NCBI GenBank assembly: GCA_902826035.1 | Contig: CADEDG010000004.1 | Location: 1-60,007, forward strand | From: an uncultured Alphaproteobacteria bacterium | GTDB lineage: Bacteria > Pseudomonadota > Alphaproteobacteria > Caulobacterales > Aquidulcibacteraceae | Direction: 5' to 3' | Length of the DNA: 60,007 nt | Shown here: one piece after another, positions 24,760 to 32,914 of the stretch | Layout: every line of letters begins with the position of its first letter | How positions within the stretch are numbered: the first letter of the stretch is position 1 | Made by a program: the position numbers and the translations under genes | Notes under the pieces: model-generated | What the model was told of the DNA's origin: nothing | What the model saw: the letters and a program-made list of their open reading frames with translations, nothing else | Database searches by the model: none

Positions 24760-25852
24760 CTGCCGTGACTTGGTCCCAGCTGAATCGTCGTTTGAGACCA
24801 TTCATCTGGTGTGGACCGATAACTTCGTAGTGCTGCATTTGTCCAACGACTATGCCCGGTGACACGCCGACGCGCTGAGCAAAGCGCACAATATCTTCGA
24901 CGCGGGCTCGAAGGGAAAGCAGTTCATCAAGGCGGTCACGAGGTATCAGAACGCCGCCGGCAAATGCATTGGCCTCCTCTTCCTCACGTGTGTGGGCTGC
25001 AATATCACCATCGACAAAAGTTTTGTCTTGTCCGTGGAGGACTAGATGGCCCGCTTCGTGAAAGAACGAGAACCAGAAGTGATCGTCGCTTAAGTAACGA
25101 AAACTCAGAATCATCATTGCGCGATCGCGGGAGGCAAAACGGCTGGCGCCGCTTGCCCGACAACCTGGCGGCGTACGTACAAAGAGTATCGCCACACCGC
25201 ATTGTGCGCAGAGATCTCGAAGCCTCGGTATGAACGAAGCTGGATTTTTGGTTCGGGTCAGGTGCCGTGCTTCCATAATTGCACGACGAAACGCGATTTG
25301 GTCCCAAGGCTCCGCGTAGGCGAACTTGGCCTGCAATTCGCCTTGCCTTAGCCAGGCGGCGAGGGCTCCAATTGTGGATTCAAATGTCTCCGAAGATCGG
25401 TACCGAAACTCGCTAGCGAACTGACCGTAACGGCTTTTCCATTCATCGGGGTTGGAGACGTCGAAGTACGACAGTGACGCCTGAAGCAAACGCCGTCTGT
25501 CGTTGGTATCTTCAATCCAGCCGGTATTTCGCATCTGTTTTATCGGCAGCAAGCGCAGCCATGTATCTGCATCTGTCGGATCAATTGCCTCAGACACAGT
25601 TTCCAGATCGCGTTCGTACTGAGCTTGGCGTGCTCTCCAAAATGCGCGCGAACCGCCGATGTGCGTCGAAAGTTTCGCGGCGATGTCGTCATCGAGCGCG
25701 GCCGAACCGTCAAGTAAGCCTTGGATCGCGCCGCGCGCTAAACCCGTTCGCTCAGCCAGAGCGGCGGGTGACAGACCGCGTTTCTTCATAAGCGTTAGTA
25801 CGGTGTCTCCTGGTCGGGAGAACCATTGTGGGGCAAACGAAGGGCCGGTCAT
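24731..25852 (-). CDS. XRE regulator with ImmA/IrrE metallopeptidase domain (antitoxin-like)
   Basis: This 373-residue protein joins an N-terminal helix-turn-helix (ALAERTGLARGAIQGLLDG) to a C-terminal zinc protease domain with FHEAGHLVLHG as the HExxH site and an EEEANAFAGGVLIPR helix. The design is that of HigA- or ImmA-type regulators, which repress their operon and may cleave a repressor or be cleaved. Its start overlaps the stop of the small RelE-like gene at 25849, so it is the second gene of that pair. Confidence 0.85.
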   Translation of the reverse strand: MTGPSFAPQWFSRPGDTVLTLMKKRGLSPAALAERTGLARGAIQGLLDGSAALDDDIAAKLSTHIGGSRAFWRARQAQYERDLETVSEAIDPTDADTWLRLLPIKQMRNTGWIEDTNDRRRLLQASLSYFDVSNPDEWKSRYGQFASEFRYRSSETFESTIGALAAWLRQGELQAKFAYAEPWDQIAFRRAIMEARHLTRTKNPASFIPRLRDLCAQCGVAILFVRTPPGCRASGASRFASRDRAMMILSFRYLSDDHFWFSFFHEAGHLVLHGQDKTFVDGDIAAHTREEEEANAFAGGVLIPRDRLDELLSLRARVEDIVRFAQRVGVSPGIVVGQMQHYEVIGPHQMNGLKRRFSWDQVTAASHESEQTS

Positions 25853-26175
25853 GTTCGCTGCTCCACGGAGACAATTTTCACCCGGCTAACGCGCGTCCAA
25901 TCCAGATCACCTGACGCGCCAAGCGGTGGGCTGAGATGTGCGCAGCGGAAGTTAATGCTCCAGCCGCTTGGGAGGACTACCGACATCGTTTCGGCACCTG
26001 GCGGCGAAAGGTCGTCGGCGAATAGTTCGAAGAACTCGGCCGCGGTCTCGGCAGCGCGCAGATCGGCAAGTCTCTGGCTGAGGGAAAGCGCCGCCTCGTA
26101 GCCCATGAGCTGCGTGGCCTTTTTGCGATTTTCGCAAATGGCTCGAAGCTCCGTGGTTTCGAACGTGAGTTCCAA
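25849..26175 (-). CDS. RelE/HigB-like toxin, probable
   Basis: This 108-residue protein begins MELTFETTELRAICENRKKATQLMG, the start pattern of small RelE/ParE-type killer proteins, and ends with a basic strand (WTRVSRVKIVSVEQRT). It is followed with a four-base overlap by an XRE-ImmA protein, the toxin-then-antitoxin order of HigBA systems. A translation-blocking mRNA interferase is the usual activity of the family, not shown here. The ATG at 26175 opens a frame with no rival start nearby. Confidence 0.65.
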   Translation of the reverse strand: MELTFETTELRAICENRKKATQLMGYEAALSLSQRLADLRAAETAAEFFELFADDLSPPGAETMSVVLPSGWSINFRCAHLSPPLGASGDLDWTRVSRVKIVSVEQRT

Positions 26176-26260
26176 TTGTCACCGAGGGACCAAAGCGAGG
26201 GCCGCATGTTGGCTGACTCCTCGCCGACGGGCCAGAGGGTGGGTTTCCTTTTGGATGGTC

Positions 26261-26956
26261 TCAACCTGGTTCAGAGTTTGCCGCCGCGAGCTTGGCCTCC
26301 ATTTCGACGATCAACGCGTCTGCGTGGCGCGCCGCATCCCGTGGGCTAGCGAAGGAGCGAGGAACGTCAGGGTGGGCGCACGCGAAGAGGCTCTCGATTT
26401 CGAATGGGTAGATGCCGCGCAACGCCCGCATTAACACGTCTTTGCAGTGTTCGATGATGTTGGCAGCTGAATATCCAACGGTGCCAACCTGCGGTCGGAG
26501 CCCATGCGAAATCCGTGTTGATTTGGCGAGGCTCCAGTACGCCTTGCTGCAGGCTTCGAGCCGGTCGAACAACTCTCTGAGGCGCATTGAGAGGATGTCC
26601 GCCTCTGCAGTAACAGAAAGCGCGGCGAGCGATGTCAATTTTACGTTTGTCAGGTTTGCGGCTTCGAGCGCGCCGTTTTGAAAGCCCGATTCCGCCAACA
26701 GGATGCCGCGGTCAGCGCCGACGTCGGTGACGATTTCTCTCAGCGCGAGCACATGAAGTTTGGAGATGGCAGTCGTCCAGAGCTTGCATTCGACGATCCA
26801 TGTCACGTCAAACCCCGCGTGATGCGAAATCACCAGGACATCCACATCGTGCATGGTCCGGACGCCCTTGATTCGCGCGTCGGTCTGAGCGTCGAGACCC
26901 AAAGACCGGAAGAAGGCCGCGGCTTCGTCCTGGTACTGCTTCCAACCAATGGTCAT
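26261..26956 (-). CDS. Mrr-like restriction endonuclease domain protein
   Basis: This 231-residue protein starts YQDEAAAFFRSLGLDA and has the PD-(D/E)xK core of the Mrr nuclease family: DVDVLVISH, then VTWIVECKLW as the ExK motif. The helical second half (about 120-231) is not recognised. Mrr-type enzymes cut DNA, often modified or foreign DNA. No methyltransferase is adjacent, so it could act alone. It is separate from the flanking toxin-antitoxin genes by 33 and 85 bases. Confidence 0.7.
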   Translation of the reverse strand: MTIGWKQYQDEAAAFFRSLGLDAQTDARIKGVRTMHDVDVLVISHHAGFDVTWIVECKLWTTAISKLHVLALREIVTDVGADRGILLAESGFQNGALEAANLTNVKLTSLAALSVTAEADILSMRLRELFDRLEACSKAYWSLAKSTRISHGLRPQVGTVGYSAANIIEHCKDVLMRALRGIYPFEIESLFACAHPDVPRSFASPRDAARHADALIVEMEAKLAAANSEPG

Positions 26957-26989
26957 TTCGCGTTGGTCTGTTGAGAGGACCGCCCTGAA

Positions 26990-27319
26990 TTACGCCGCAA
27001 CGCGCGAGTGGACGGGCACCACGGCCAAGCGCACGCCAAGCGCCTTCAGGACGCCCTGCATTGTCTCAAGTGTTGGATTGCCGTCCGCGCTGAGCGCTCG
27101 ATAAAGCGTCTCTCGGTTAAGGCCTGTTTCTTCCGCGATTGCGGCCATGCCTTTAGATCGCGCGATGTCGCCGAGTGCAGCAGCGATCAGGCTTGGATTG
27201 TCATCCTCGAATGCGCCTTCAAACGCGGCCTCGAGAAAGAGCGCAACATCCTTCGGCGTCTCGATGTAGTCGGCCGCATCGAACGGACGAACCTTAATCT
27301 TCTTCGTCTTCGCTTTCAT
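26990..27319 (-). CDS. Addiction-module antidote protein (HTH)
   Basis: This 109-residue protein is the antitoxin of a type II pair. It has FDAADYIETPKDVALFLEAAFE, the usual start of the 'probable addiction module antidote' family, and an HTH (MAAIAEETGLNRETLYRALS). It should bind and neutralise the toxin encoded just upstream and repress the operon. The start overlaps the toxin stop by 26 bases. Confidence 0.85.
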   Translation of the reverse strand: MKAKTKKIKVRPFDAADYIETPKDVALFLEAAFEGAFEDDNPSLIAAALGDIARSKGMAAIAEETGLNRETLYRALSADGNPTLETMQGVLKALGVRLAVVPVHSRVAA

Positions 27320-27620
27320 CGATCGACGCCTTGTATGCGGCCCACAATTCTTGGGCCTGCTTGATGTCCTTATCCTGTGTGCTCTTGTCGCCGCCGGCGA
27401 GGATCAGGATAAGCTCCTCGCCACGGGTCCCGTAATAGACCCGGTAGCCTGGGCCCTCAGGAATACGCATCTCACTCAGACCGCTGCCAACCGGCTTCAC
27501 GTCGCCGGGATTGCCGGCGGCTAACCGCTTGATGCGGACGAGTATCTTCGCCCTGGCGCGGCCGTCTTTGAGGCCTTTTAACCATGTCACGAAGACCTCG
27601 GTCTCGAGGATCTGCGTCAT
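27294..27620 (-). CDS. RelE/ParE-family toxin (addiction module killer)
   Basis: This 108-residue protein matches the HigB/RelE-type killer family: FVTWLKGLKDGRARAKILVRI, MRIPEGPGYRVYYG and LILILAGGDKSTQDKDI. It would cleave mRNA at the ribosome unless held by the antidote encoded downstream. Stabilisation of the conjugative element is the likely role. The promoter region is only 27 bases before the divergent small HTH gene and holds a palindrome. Confidence 0.85.
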   Translation of the reverse strand: MTQILETEVFVTWLKGLKDGRARAKILVRIKRLAAGNPGDVKPVGSGLSEMRIPEGPGYRVYYGTRGEELILILAGGDKSTQDKDIKQAQELWAAYKASIDESEDEED

Positions 27621-27631
27621 AACGATATGTA

Positions 27632-27641
27632 GCTTATAAGC
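27632..27641. promoter_or_regulatory. Palindrome between the divergent toxin and HTH genes
   Basis: GCTTATAAGC is a perfect ten-base palindrome in the 27-base gap between the toxin start (27620) and the HTH gene start (27648). Its place suits an operator bound by the antidote or by the small HTH protein. The base pattern is seen; the regulatory role is inferred. Confidence 0.35.
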
Positions 27642-27647
27642 GACGAG

Positions 27648-27884
27648 ATGTCAATCCGGTTCCGAGATAAATGCGGGCCGCGTGGGAGAAGGTCGATTAA
27701 CGCGCCCAGAGATTGGATCACCGGCACCGAAGTTCGCGAGCGAACCGGTTGGAATGCGCAACAGTTGCGTCGACGGATCGCTGCGGGAAAATTCCCCGCC
27801 AAAGTCGACGTTGATCGTTGGAATCGGGCTGAGGTCGAAGCGCGGTTGGCCGGCAAGTGGCCATTGGATAGGCAAGCGGTATAA
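27648..27884 (+). CDS. Small excisionase-like HTH protein, possibly cut short by a stop codon
   Basis: This 78-residue frame contains WITGTEVRERTGWNAQQLRR and FPAKVDVDRWNRAEVEARL, the layout of small winged-helix excisionase-like proteins found beside tyrosine integrases. The frame ends at a TAA (27882-27884) but continues without a break for 37 further codons (GSWTVDPEAIRKAHAEI, then a basic end) to a TGA at 27996-27998. That tail looks coding, so the TAA is probably a nonsense mutation or a read-through stop. The same pattern is seen at 13323. Confidence 0.55.
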   Translation: MSIRFRDKCGPRGRRSINAPRDWITGTEVRERTGWNAQQLRRRIAAGKFPAKVDVDRWNRAEVEARLAGKWPLDRQAV

Positions 27885-28010
27885 GACGAGGGCAGCTGGA
27901 CCGTCGATCCAGAGGCAATCCGGAAGGCCCATGCGGAGATCACGCGTCGCGCGAAGGAGGCGGCGGCGGAAGAGAGACGTCGCCGTCGGAAGGGATGACG
28001 CCGCACGTAG

Positions 28011-29279
28011 TCAGCTCCCAGCACGTTGAAGGCGAACGACGTTGTCGCCGCCCGTCGGCGATAGATGCAGCAACCCCCGAACAAATCGATCCCAGACCTC
28101 CACCGCGGCGCGCTTCTCAGGCATGTAGCTCCAACGATCGTAGCTCTTCGAACTTACGTCCTGCAGCGTGTGGTTCTGAAGACGATCTCTCAGCTCCTTT
28201 GAGATGCCTGCTTGTCCGGCAAGCGTCTTCCAAGTTCGGCGGAGATCGCGGTTCGTCACGTACGGGATCACGCCGGTTTCGCGTGTCCGCCACATGAAGG
28301 CGTAGAGCGTTCCGTGAGTAACAGGCCTCGATGGGTCCATCGCCGATGGGAAAAACCAGCCGTGCTCGTTCGGTTCGATCTCTTCGAGCAGCTCGATTGC
28401 CAGACTAGGAAGGGGAATGGTGTGCGGCTTGCGGTTCTTCGTCGTTGACCAATCCAAGAGCTTTTCACCTCGGTCGTACTGATCGCGGTGCAGTGACGCG
28501 ATCTCTTCAACGCGTTGGCCGGTGAGCATCAAAATACGGACGGCGCGTGCGTAGGGCGGATGGATCGGGCTGCTCGGGTTTTCGAGCCAACGGTAGAGTT
28601 GGACAAATTCATCGTCGCGTAGCCATCGGGTGCCCACGATCTTCGGCTCGGTCGGAATGCCGGCCGCTGGGTTTCTTGCAATGCCGAAACGACGAGGCGA
28701 GGTGCTCCGGTAGTCGTGCTCGGATTTCATCGCCCAGGAATAGGCCGAGCGGACGTAGCTCCGGACGTGGTCGGCCATGGACCGTTTCCCGCGCAAATAT
28801 ATCGGCCGCAGAATGTCTGTGATCTCGTCGGGCTCGATGTCTCGGGCCAGCCGATCGCGACCCAGAGTGTCCGCGATCTTGTCCAGACCCTTCTTGGCCT
28901 CCTTCCAGGAGCATTTGTTCGAGATGCGGAGATACTCCGCGTAGCCGTCGAAAAGGTCGCCCACGGTCCCCGTACGTGTGTCGCGGGCCACCCGGATGTG
29001 CCGGCCCTTCTGGATAAGGTTGGCGTAGTCGCGCTGAAACGTCTCGCGGGCCTCGGCCAGGCCCATCGAAGGATAGTCCCCGATCTTGATCTGGACCTTG
29101 CGCCCCTCGCGGTACTGGGCCGCCGACCAATACGTCGTGACGCGTTTCGTGCGCGGCCGAAGCACCAATAAGAGTCGCCCGACGCCTCGTCCTTCGCCAT
29201 CCCTTAGGATTTCCGAGCGGCCCGTGAACTCAACCCGCTTGATCGCCGAACGGATCGTTCCATCGCTCAAACTCGCCAT
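28011..29279 (-). CDS. Tyrosine recombinase (P4-type integrase)
   Basis: This 422-residue integrase should insert and excise the element. It has an N-terminal arm-type domain (TTYWSAAQYREG, IKIGDYPSMGLAEARE), a core-binding domain and a catalytic domain. The first catalytic Arg is in LTGQRVEE, the second box is NRDLRRT and the third is LQNHTLQD, with Tyr in SKSYDRWSY. The usual His of the HxLRRT box is replaced by Arg. The gene is the last of the element, 138 bases from the truncated radC gene, matching insertion there. Confidence 0.92.
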   Translation of the reverse strand: MASLSDGTIRSAIKRVEFTGRSEILRDGEGRGVGRLLLVLRPRTKRVTTYWSAAQYREGRKVQIKIGDYPSMGLAEARETFQRDYANLIQKGRHIRVARDTRTGTVGDLFDGYAEYLRISNKCSWKEAKKGLDKIADTLGRDRLARDIEPDEITDILRPIYLRGKRSMADHVRSYVRSAYSWAMKSEHDYRSTSPRRFGIARNPAAGIPTEPKIVGTRWLRDDEFVQLYRWLENPSSPIHPPYARAVRILMLTGQRVEEIASLHRDQYDRGEKLLDWSTTKNRKPHTIPLPSLAIELLEEIEPNEHGWFFPSAMDPSRPVTHGTLYAFMWRTRETGVIPYVTNRDLRRTWKTLAGQAGISKELRDRLQNHTLQDVSSKSYDRWSYMPEKRAAVEVWDRFVRGLLHLSPTGGDNVVRLQRAGS

Positions 29280-29417
29280 CTTTCCGGTCTCCGTAGTGGG
29301 GATCGGTAGGAGCGTTTTCGACCCGAAATTCGGAATCTAACGGCGCCATTACCGATACCGGGTCCCGCTTTCGTCGGCGGGCGTCGGAGCATCAAGACCG
29401 AAAAAATTCTCGGTGTT

Positions 29418-30125
29418 TCAGTGGGAAAGAGCGTGATCAACCGTGACTGAATGTTGGTCAGTCGGATGATTGTGCACGAGGATCACGGCGGCGGCGGAAA
29501 GCTCCAATGCACGCCGCGCGATTTCGCGTGGGTAGACGGGCGCGTGATCGACAGTCCCCTCGTTCATAATCTCGTCGGCGATCAATTGGTTCTTCGCGTC
29601 GAGAAAGAGGACGCGGAATTGCTCGCGCGCGGCATTGGCCATCGCCAGTGAGCAATATTTCACCAATTGGGCCCAGGAGGAAATTATAGGCCGCTGCATC
29701 AAGCTCGCACGTGAGGCGCGCTCCAGCATGGCTTGTACAATTTTGAGATCCTGCGCCACGGCGGGGCCCGCCCCATCCACCTCCGCAATGCGTTGAGCGG
29801 GCGCGCCGAGTACGGCGGCGAGATCGCCGAAAGTGCTCAGGAGCGCCTTCGCAAGGGGCTTGGTATCGCGACGGGGAATGGTTCGGAATAGCAACAATTC
29901 CAGCACCTCATAGTCGGCCAACGCGCCGGCGCCTGCCTCTCCGAAGCGTTGGCGCAAACGCGCGCGATGGTCATGATAGTGGGGTTTGTCGGCGGCGCTT
30001 GGTTTGGGCGTGGCGCGGCGGGGTATCGCGACCGGTGCAACATCGAGGCGAAATTCGAAAACCTCAGAATCCTCAACTCCTGGCTTAGTTGAGCCGTCGC
30101 GCGTGGGCTTGCCGGTTCCGGCCAT
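29418..30125 (-). pseudogene. radC: RadC-family protein, C-terminus lost at the element boundary
   Basis: This 235-residue frame has the RadC plan: an HhH-like N-terminal part ([36 protein letters not shown]) and a JAMM/MPN domain ([43 protein letters not shown]). After HNHP the normal continuation (SGDP, a Ser and Asp metal ligand, then about 45 residues) is missing and is replaced by 14 unrelated residues to a TGA. The native 3' end should lie at the far end of the element. Any MPN activity is probably lost. The real function of RadC is unsettled. Confidence 0.75.
29450..29485. other. Probable element-chromosome junction (att) in radC
   Basis: On the minus strand the radC frame reads HNHP at about 29464-29475 and then loses similarity to RadC. 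The junction should lie just after this point. Tyrosine integrases normally leave a direct copy of the core sequence at the other end, which is outside the window, so the exact core cannot be read here. Confidence 0.45.
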
Positions 30126-30128
30126 CGG

Positions 30129-30965
30129 TTAAGCCGTGGCGCGATGGGGTGTGTCGAGTCCCGCGGGCGAGGCGGTAAACACTTCGACCCCCGTTTCGGT
30201 TACGCCAACCGAATGCTCGTATTGCGCCGAGAGCGATTTGTCCTTGGTCACGGCGGTCCAGCCATCACCCAGAATTTTCACGGCAGGCGAGCCCGCATTG
30301 AGCATCGGTTCGACCGTGAACATCATGCCGGGCTTCAGTTCATCGCCTTGGCCGCGCTTGCCGTAATGTAGAATGTTTGGTGCATCATGGAAGATGCGCC
30401 CCACGCCATGACCGCAGAACTCGCGCACAACGGTGCAACGCTCGCTCTCGGCGTAGGATTGGATGGCGTAGCCCAAATCGCCGAGTGTGGCGCCCGGCTT
30501 GATCGCCGCGATCCCGCGCAGCAACGCTTCGTAGGTTACATCCATGAGCCGCGCGGCCTTGCGCGGGACTTCGCCCACTGCGTACATGCGGCTGGTGTCG
30601 CCATGCCAGCCGTCGACGATGACGGTCACGTCGATATTCATCATGTCGCCGTCCTTGAGCACGCGCTCGCCGGGAATGCCGTGGCACACCACATGGTTGA
30701 GCGAAATGCACAAGGTGTTGCGGTAGCCGCGATAGCCGAGGCAGGCCGGCAACGCGCCGTGATCGTAAACGAATTGACGCGCCAAATCGTCAAGCCGGCC
30801 GGTGCTAACGCCTTCGCGCACTTCGCCGGCTAACATATCTAGACACGACGCCGCCAGCTTGCCCGCCTTGGCCATGCCGGGAAAGGCGGCGGCGGGGTCG
30901 TAGAGTTTGATCTGGCCGTTGCGCCCGTCAGGGGCTTCAACGGCGCGGACGTAAGTCATGTTCAT
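30129..30965 (-). CDS. map: Methionine aminopeptidase, type I
   Basis: This 278-residue enzyme removes the initiator methionine from new proteins. The metal-ligand pattern is complete: NHVVCHGIP (His), NIDVTVIVDGWHGDTS (two Asp), FCGHGVGRIFHDAP (His), MFTVEPMLN (Glu) and YEHSVGVTETG (Glu). The frame is open upstream to 31265, but that stretch overlaps pleD and is unlike MetAP. The ATG at 30965 (or 30959, six bases inward) is used. radC follows four bases after its stop, as is common in alphaproteobacteria. Confidence 0.95.
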   Translation of the reverse strand: MNMTYVRAVEAPDGRNGQIKLYDPAAAFPGMAKAGKLAASCLDMLAGEVREGVSTGRLDDLARQFVYDHGALPACLGYRGYRNTLCISLNHVVCHGIPGERVLKDGDMMNIDVTVIVDGWHGDTSRMYAVGEVPRKAARLMDVTYEALLRGIAAIKPGATLGDLGYAIQSYAESERCTVVREFCGHGVGRIFHDAPNILHYGKRGQGDELKPGMMFTVEPMLNAGSPAVKILGDGWTAVTKDKSLSAQYEHSVGVTETGVEVFTASPAGLDTPHRATA

Positions 30966-31026
30966 GGCCCGGTATATCGGGGATTTGCGTGGGGAGCGCA
31001 ATGTGGGCGGTGGTGCGTTTCGCGCC

Positions 31027-32400
31027 CTAAGCCGCGCTTCGCGCTGCTTTCCCCACCACGCGGTTGCGGCCGCTGCGTTTAGCTTCGTAAAGCGCCTCGT
31101 CGGCGCGCTTGAGCAGGGTGTCGGCTGTGTCCTCGGCGTGCTCGGTGCAGGCGACGCCGATCGACACCGTGATGTCCAGCGGGTGCGGGGGGCCTGGAAC
31201 GTTGAACGGCTCGGCGCAGATGGAGCGTCGAAGCCGCTCGGCGGCGTGGCAGGCGAGATCGCCATTGGCGCGCGGCATGATCACCACGAATTCCTCCCCG
31301 CCCATGCGGCAGGCGAAGTCCGAGGGGCGCACGTTGGAGGCAAGACGTGCGGCGAATTCCTGCAGCACCGCATCGCCGACGTCGTGGCCGAACGTGTCGT
31401 TGCAGCGCTTGAAATGGTCGATATCGAGCGTCATCGCCGAGACTGTGTCGCCGCCGCATTGCGAGCGCTGGACCAGCGGACCCAATTGCGAGAAAAGAAA
31501 GCGGCGATTGTACAATCCGGTAAGCTGATCGGTGATGGCGAGTTCAAGGCTCTGGTCCAGGCGCGAGCGCAGAGCATCCATATAGCGTTTGCGGCGCATG
31601 AGCGTGCGCGCGCGAGCGAGCAATTCGTCCTCGTCGAGCGGGCGGGCGATGATATCGTGGGCGCCGAGTTCGAGCGCACGCACGGCGCGGGTGCGGTCGT
31701 CGCTATCGACGATGGCGAGGATCGGCAAATGCCGGGTAGCCGCTCCTGAACGCATGCGCGCGATAATGCGGAAGCCGTCGAAGGCCTTGGCGTTGACCGA
31801 CACCACCGCAAGATCGGGAGGGCCGGCGTCGGCGTCTCCGCCAAGGACCGCGACGCGATGCTCGACGCCGAGTGCAGTTCTCGCGCGCTTGATCTGGGTC
31901 GGGTTATCGTCAATCAGCAGCACATTGCCGGCGATCAGGCGATGTTTTTCGAGCGGATCGGGCGCATCTTCGATGACGCCCAAGCGCTTGCCGCTGGCTT
32001 CGCGGGCGCGCAACTCGTCGATCACGACTTTCAGTCCCACGAGGCTCTTGACCCGCGCCATGAGTTGAACTTCGTCGATTGGCTTGGTGAGGAAATCCTC
32101 AGCGCCGGCCTGCAGACCTCGCAGCCGGCTCTCGCGATCGTCCAGGGTGGTGAGGATGATTACCGGGATGTGGCGCGTCTCGGGTGCGGCCTTGATGCGC
32201 CGGCACGCTTCGAAGCCGTCAATGCCACCGGGCATCATCACGTCCATTAGCACGATGTCGGGGTGTTCGCGTTTGGCGCGCTGCACCGCTTCTTCGCCGC
32301 GCTGGGCGGTCAACACCTCGTAATAGGCCGCACCCAATTTGGCCTGCAGCAGGCGCCGGTTGGCTTCGAGATCGTCGACGACAAGGATGCGCGCGCTCAA
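31027..32400 (-). CDS. pleD: Response regulator diguanylate cyclase PleD
   Basis: This 457-residue protein has the PleD order REC-REC-GGDEF. The first receiver holds the phosphorylated Asp53 (DIVLMDVMMPG). The second is a degenerate adaptor receiver with no acceptor Asp. The C-terminal cyclase has MGGEEF and an RPSD inhibitory site five residues before it, so it makes cyclic-di-GMP under product feedback. In Caulobacter this protein drives the motile-to-sessile change. It is the second gene of an operon with divK, 10 bases downstream. Confidence 0.96.
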   Translation of the reverse strand: MSARILVVDDLEANRRLLQAKLGAAYYEVLTAQRGEEAVQRAKREHPDIVLMDVMMPGGIDGFEACRRIKAAPETRHIPVIILTTLDDRESRLRGLQAGAEDFLTKPIDEVQLMARVKSLVGLKVVIDELRAREASGKRLGVIEDAPDPLEKHRLIAGNVLLIDDNPTQIKRARTALGVEHRVAVLGGDADAGPPDLAVVSVNAKAFDGFRIIARMRSGAATRHLPILAIVDSDDRTRAVRALELGAHDIIARPLDEDELLARARTLMRRKRYMDALRSRLDQSLELAITDQLTGLYNRRFLFSQLGPLVQRSQCGGDTVSAMTLDIDHFKRCNDTFGHDVGDAVLQEFAARLASNVRPSDFACRMGGEEFVVIMPRANGDLACHAAERLRRSICAEPFNVPGPPHPLDITVSIGVACTEHAEDTADTLLKRADEALYEAKRSGRNRVVGKAARSAA

Positions 32401-32410
32401 GCGGGGCCCC

Positions 32411-32776
32411 TTATCCGATGAAGCGGCGAATGGTTTCGAGGAAGGTGGTGACCGAGATCGGTTTGGAGAGGTAGGCGTCGCAGCCGGCGGCTAGGATTTT
32501 TTGCTCGTCGCCGCGCATAGCGAAAGCGGTAACTGCGACCACCGGGATGGATTTGAGCAGCGGATCCTTCTTCAGCCGTTCGGTAAGATCGAGGCCGGAA
32601 ATTTCCGGTAGCTGGATGTCCATAACGATGAGGTCGGGTTTGTGTTCACGCGCGAGCGGCAACGCTTGGCGACCGTCACGGGTCTTCACTGTCCGGTAGC
32701 CAAAGGCCTCCAGGAGATCGTTAAACAGCCTCATATTGAGTTCGCTGTCTTCGACAATGAGAACGGTCTTAGCCAT
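32411..32776 (-). CDS. divK: Single-domain response regulator DivK
   Basis: This 121-residue receiver closely matches Caulobacter Div[21 protein letters not shown], the phosphoacceptor Asp53 in [12 protein letters not shown], and [11 protein letters not shown] and [16 protein letters not shown]. It would control CtrA activity through the DivJ/PleC kinases and polar development. The ATG at 32776 is chosen; the frame opens further upstream without sequence of this family. pleD follows in the same operon, the order known from Caulobacter. Confidence 0.96.
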   Translation of the reverse strand: MAKTVLIVEDSELNMRLFNDLLEAFGYRTVKTRDGRQALPLAREHKPDLIVMDIQLPEISGLDLTERLKKDPLLKSIPVVAVTAFAMRGDEQKILAAGCDAYLSKPISVTTFLETIRRFIG

Positions 32777-32890
32777 GCACCCACTTCGTTTCTCGAAGGC
32801 CCCCCGCGCCTTCGGTAGGGCCGCTCGTGCCGCACCATAGCCGATAGGCCTTAACAACCCGTCGTAAACACAGCAATCTCGCGCCTAGCG

Positions 32891-32905
32891 TTAGCGAGCG
32901 ATTAA
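32891..32905. promoter_or_regulatory. Candidate CtrA site upstream of divK
   Basis: TTAG, seven bases and TTAA match the CtrA consensus TTAA-N7-TTAA at seven of eight positions. The site lies 115 bases upstream of divK and 10 bases before the divergent ROK kinase start. divK is a CtrA target in Caulobacter. One near-match in AT-poor DNA is weak evidence. Confidence 0.25.
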
Positions 32906-32914
32906 GGGTTTTCC

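Noticed and set aside
32411-32857. Longer DivK start at 32857
   Set aside because: The extra 27 residues are absent from the DivK family pattern and fall in the divK upstream region; the ATG at 32776 matches the family start.
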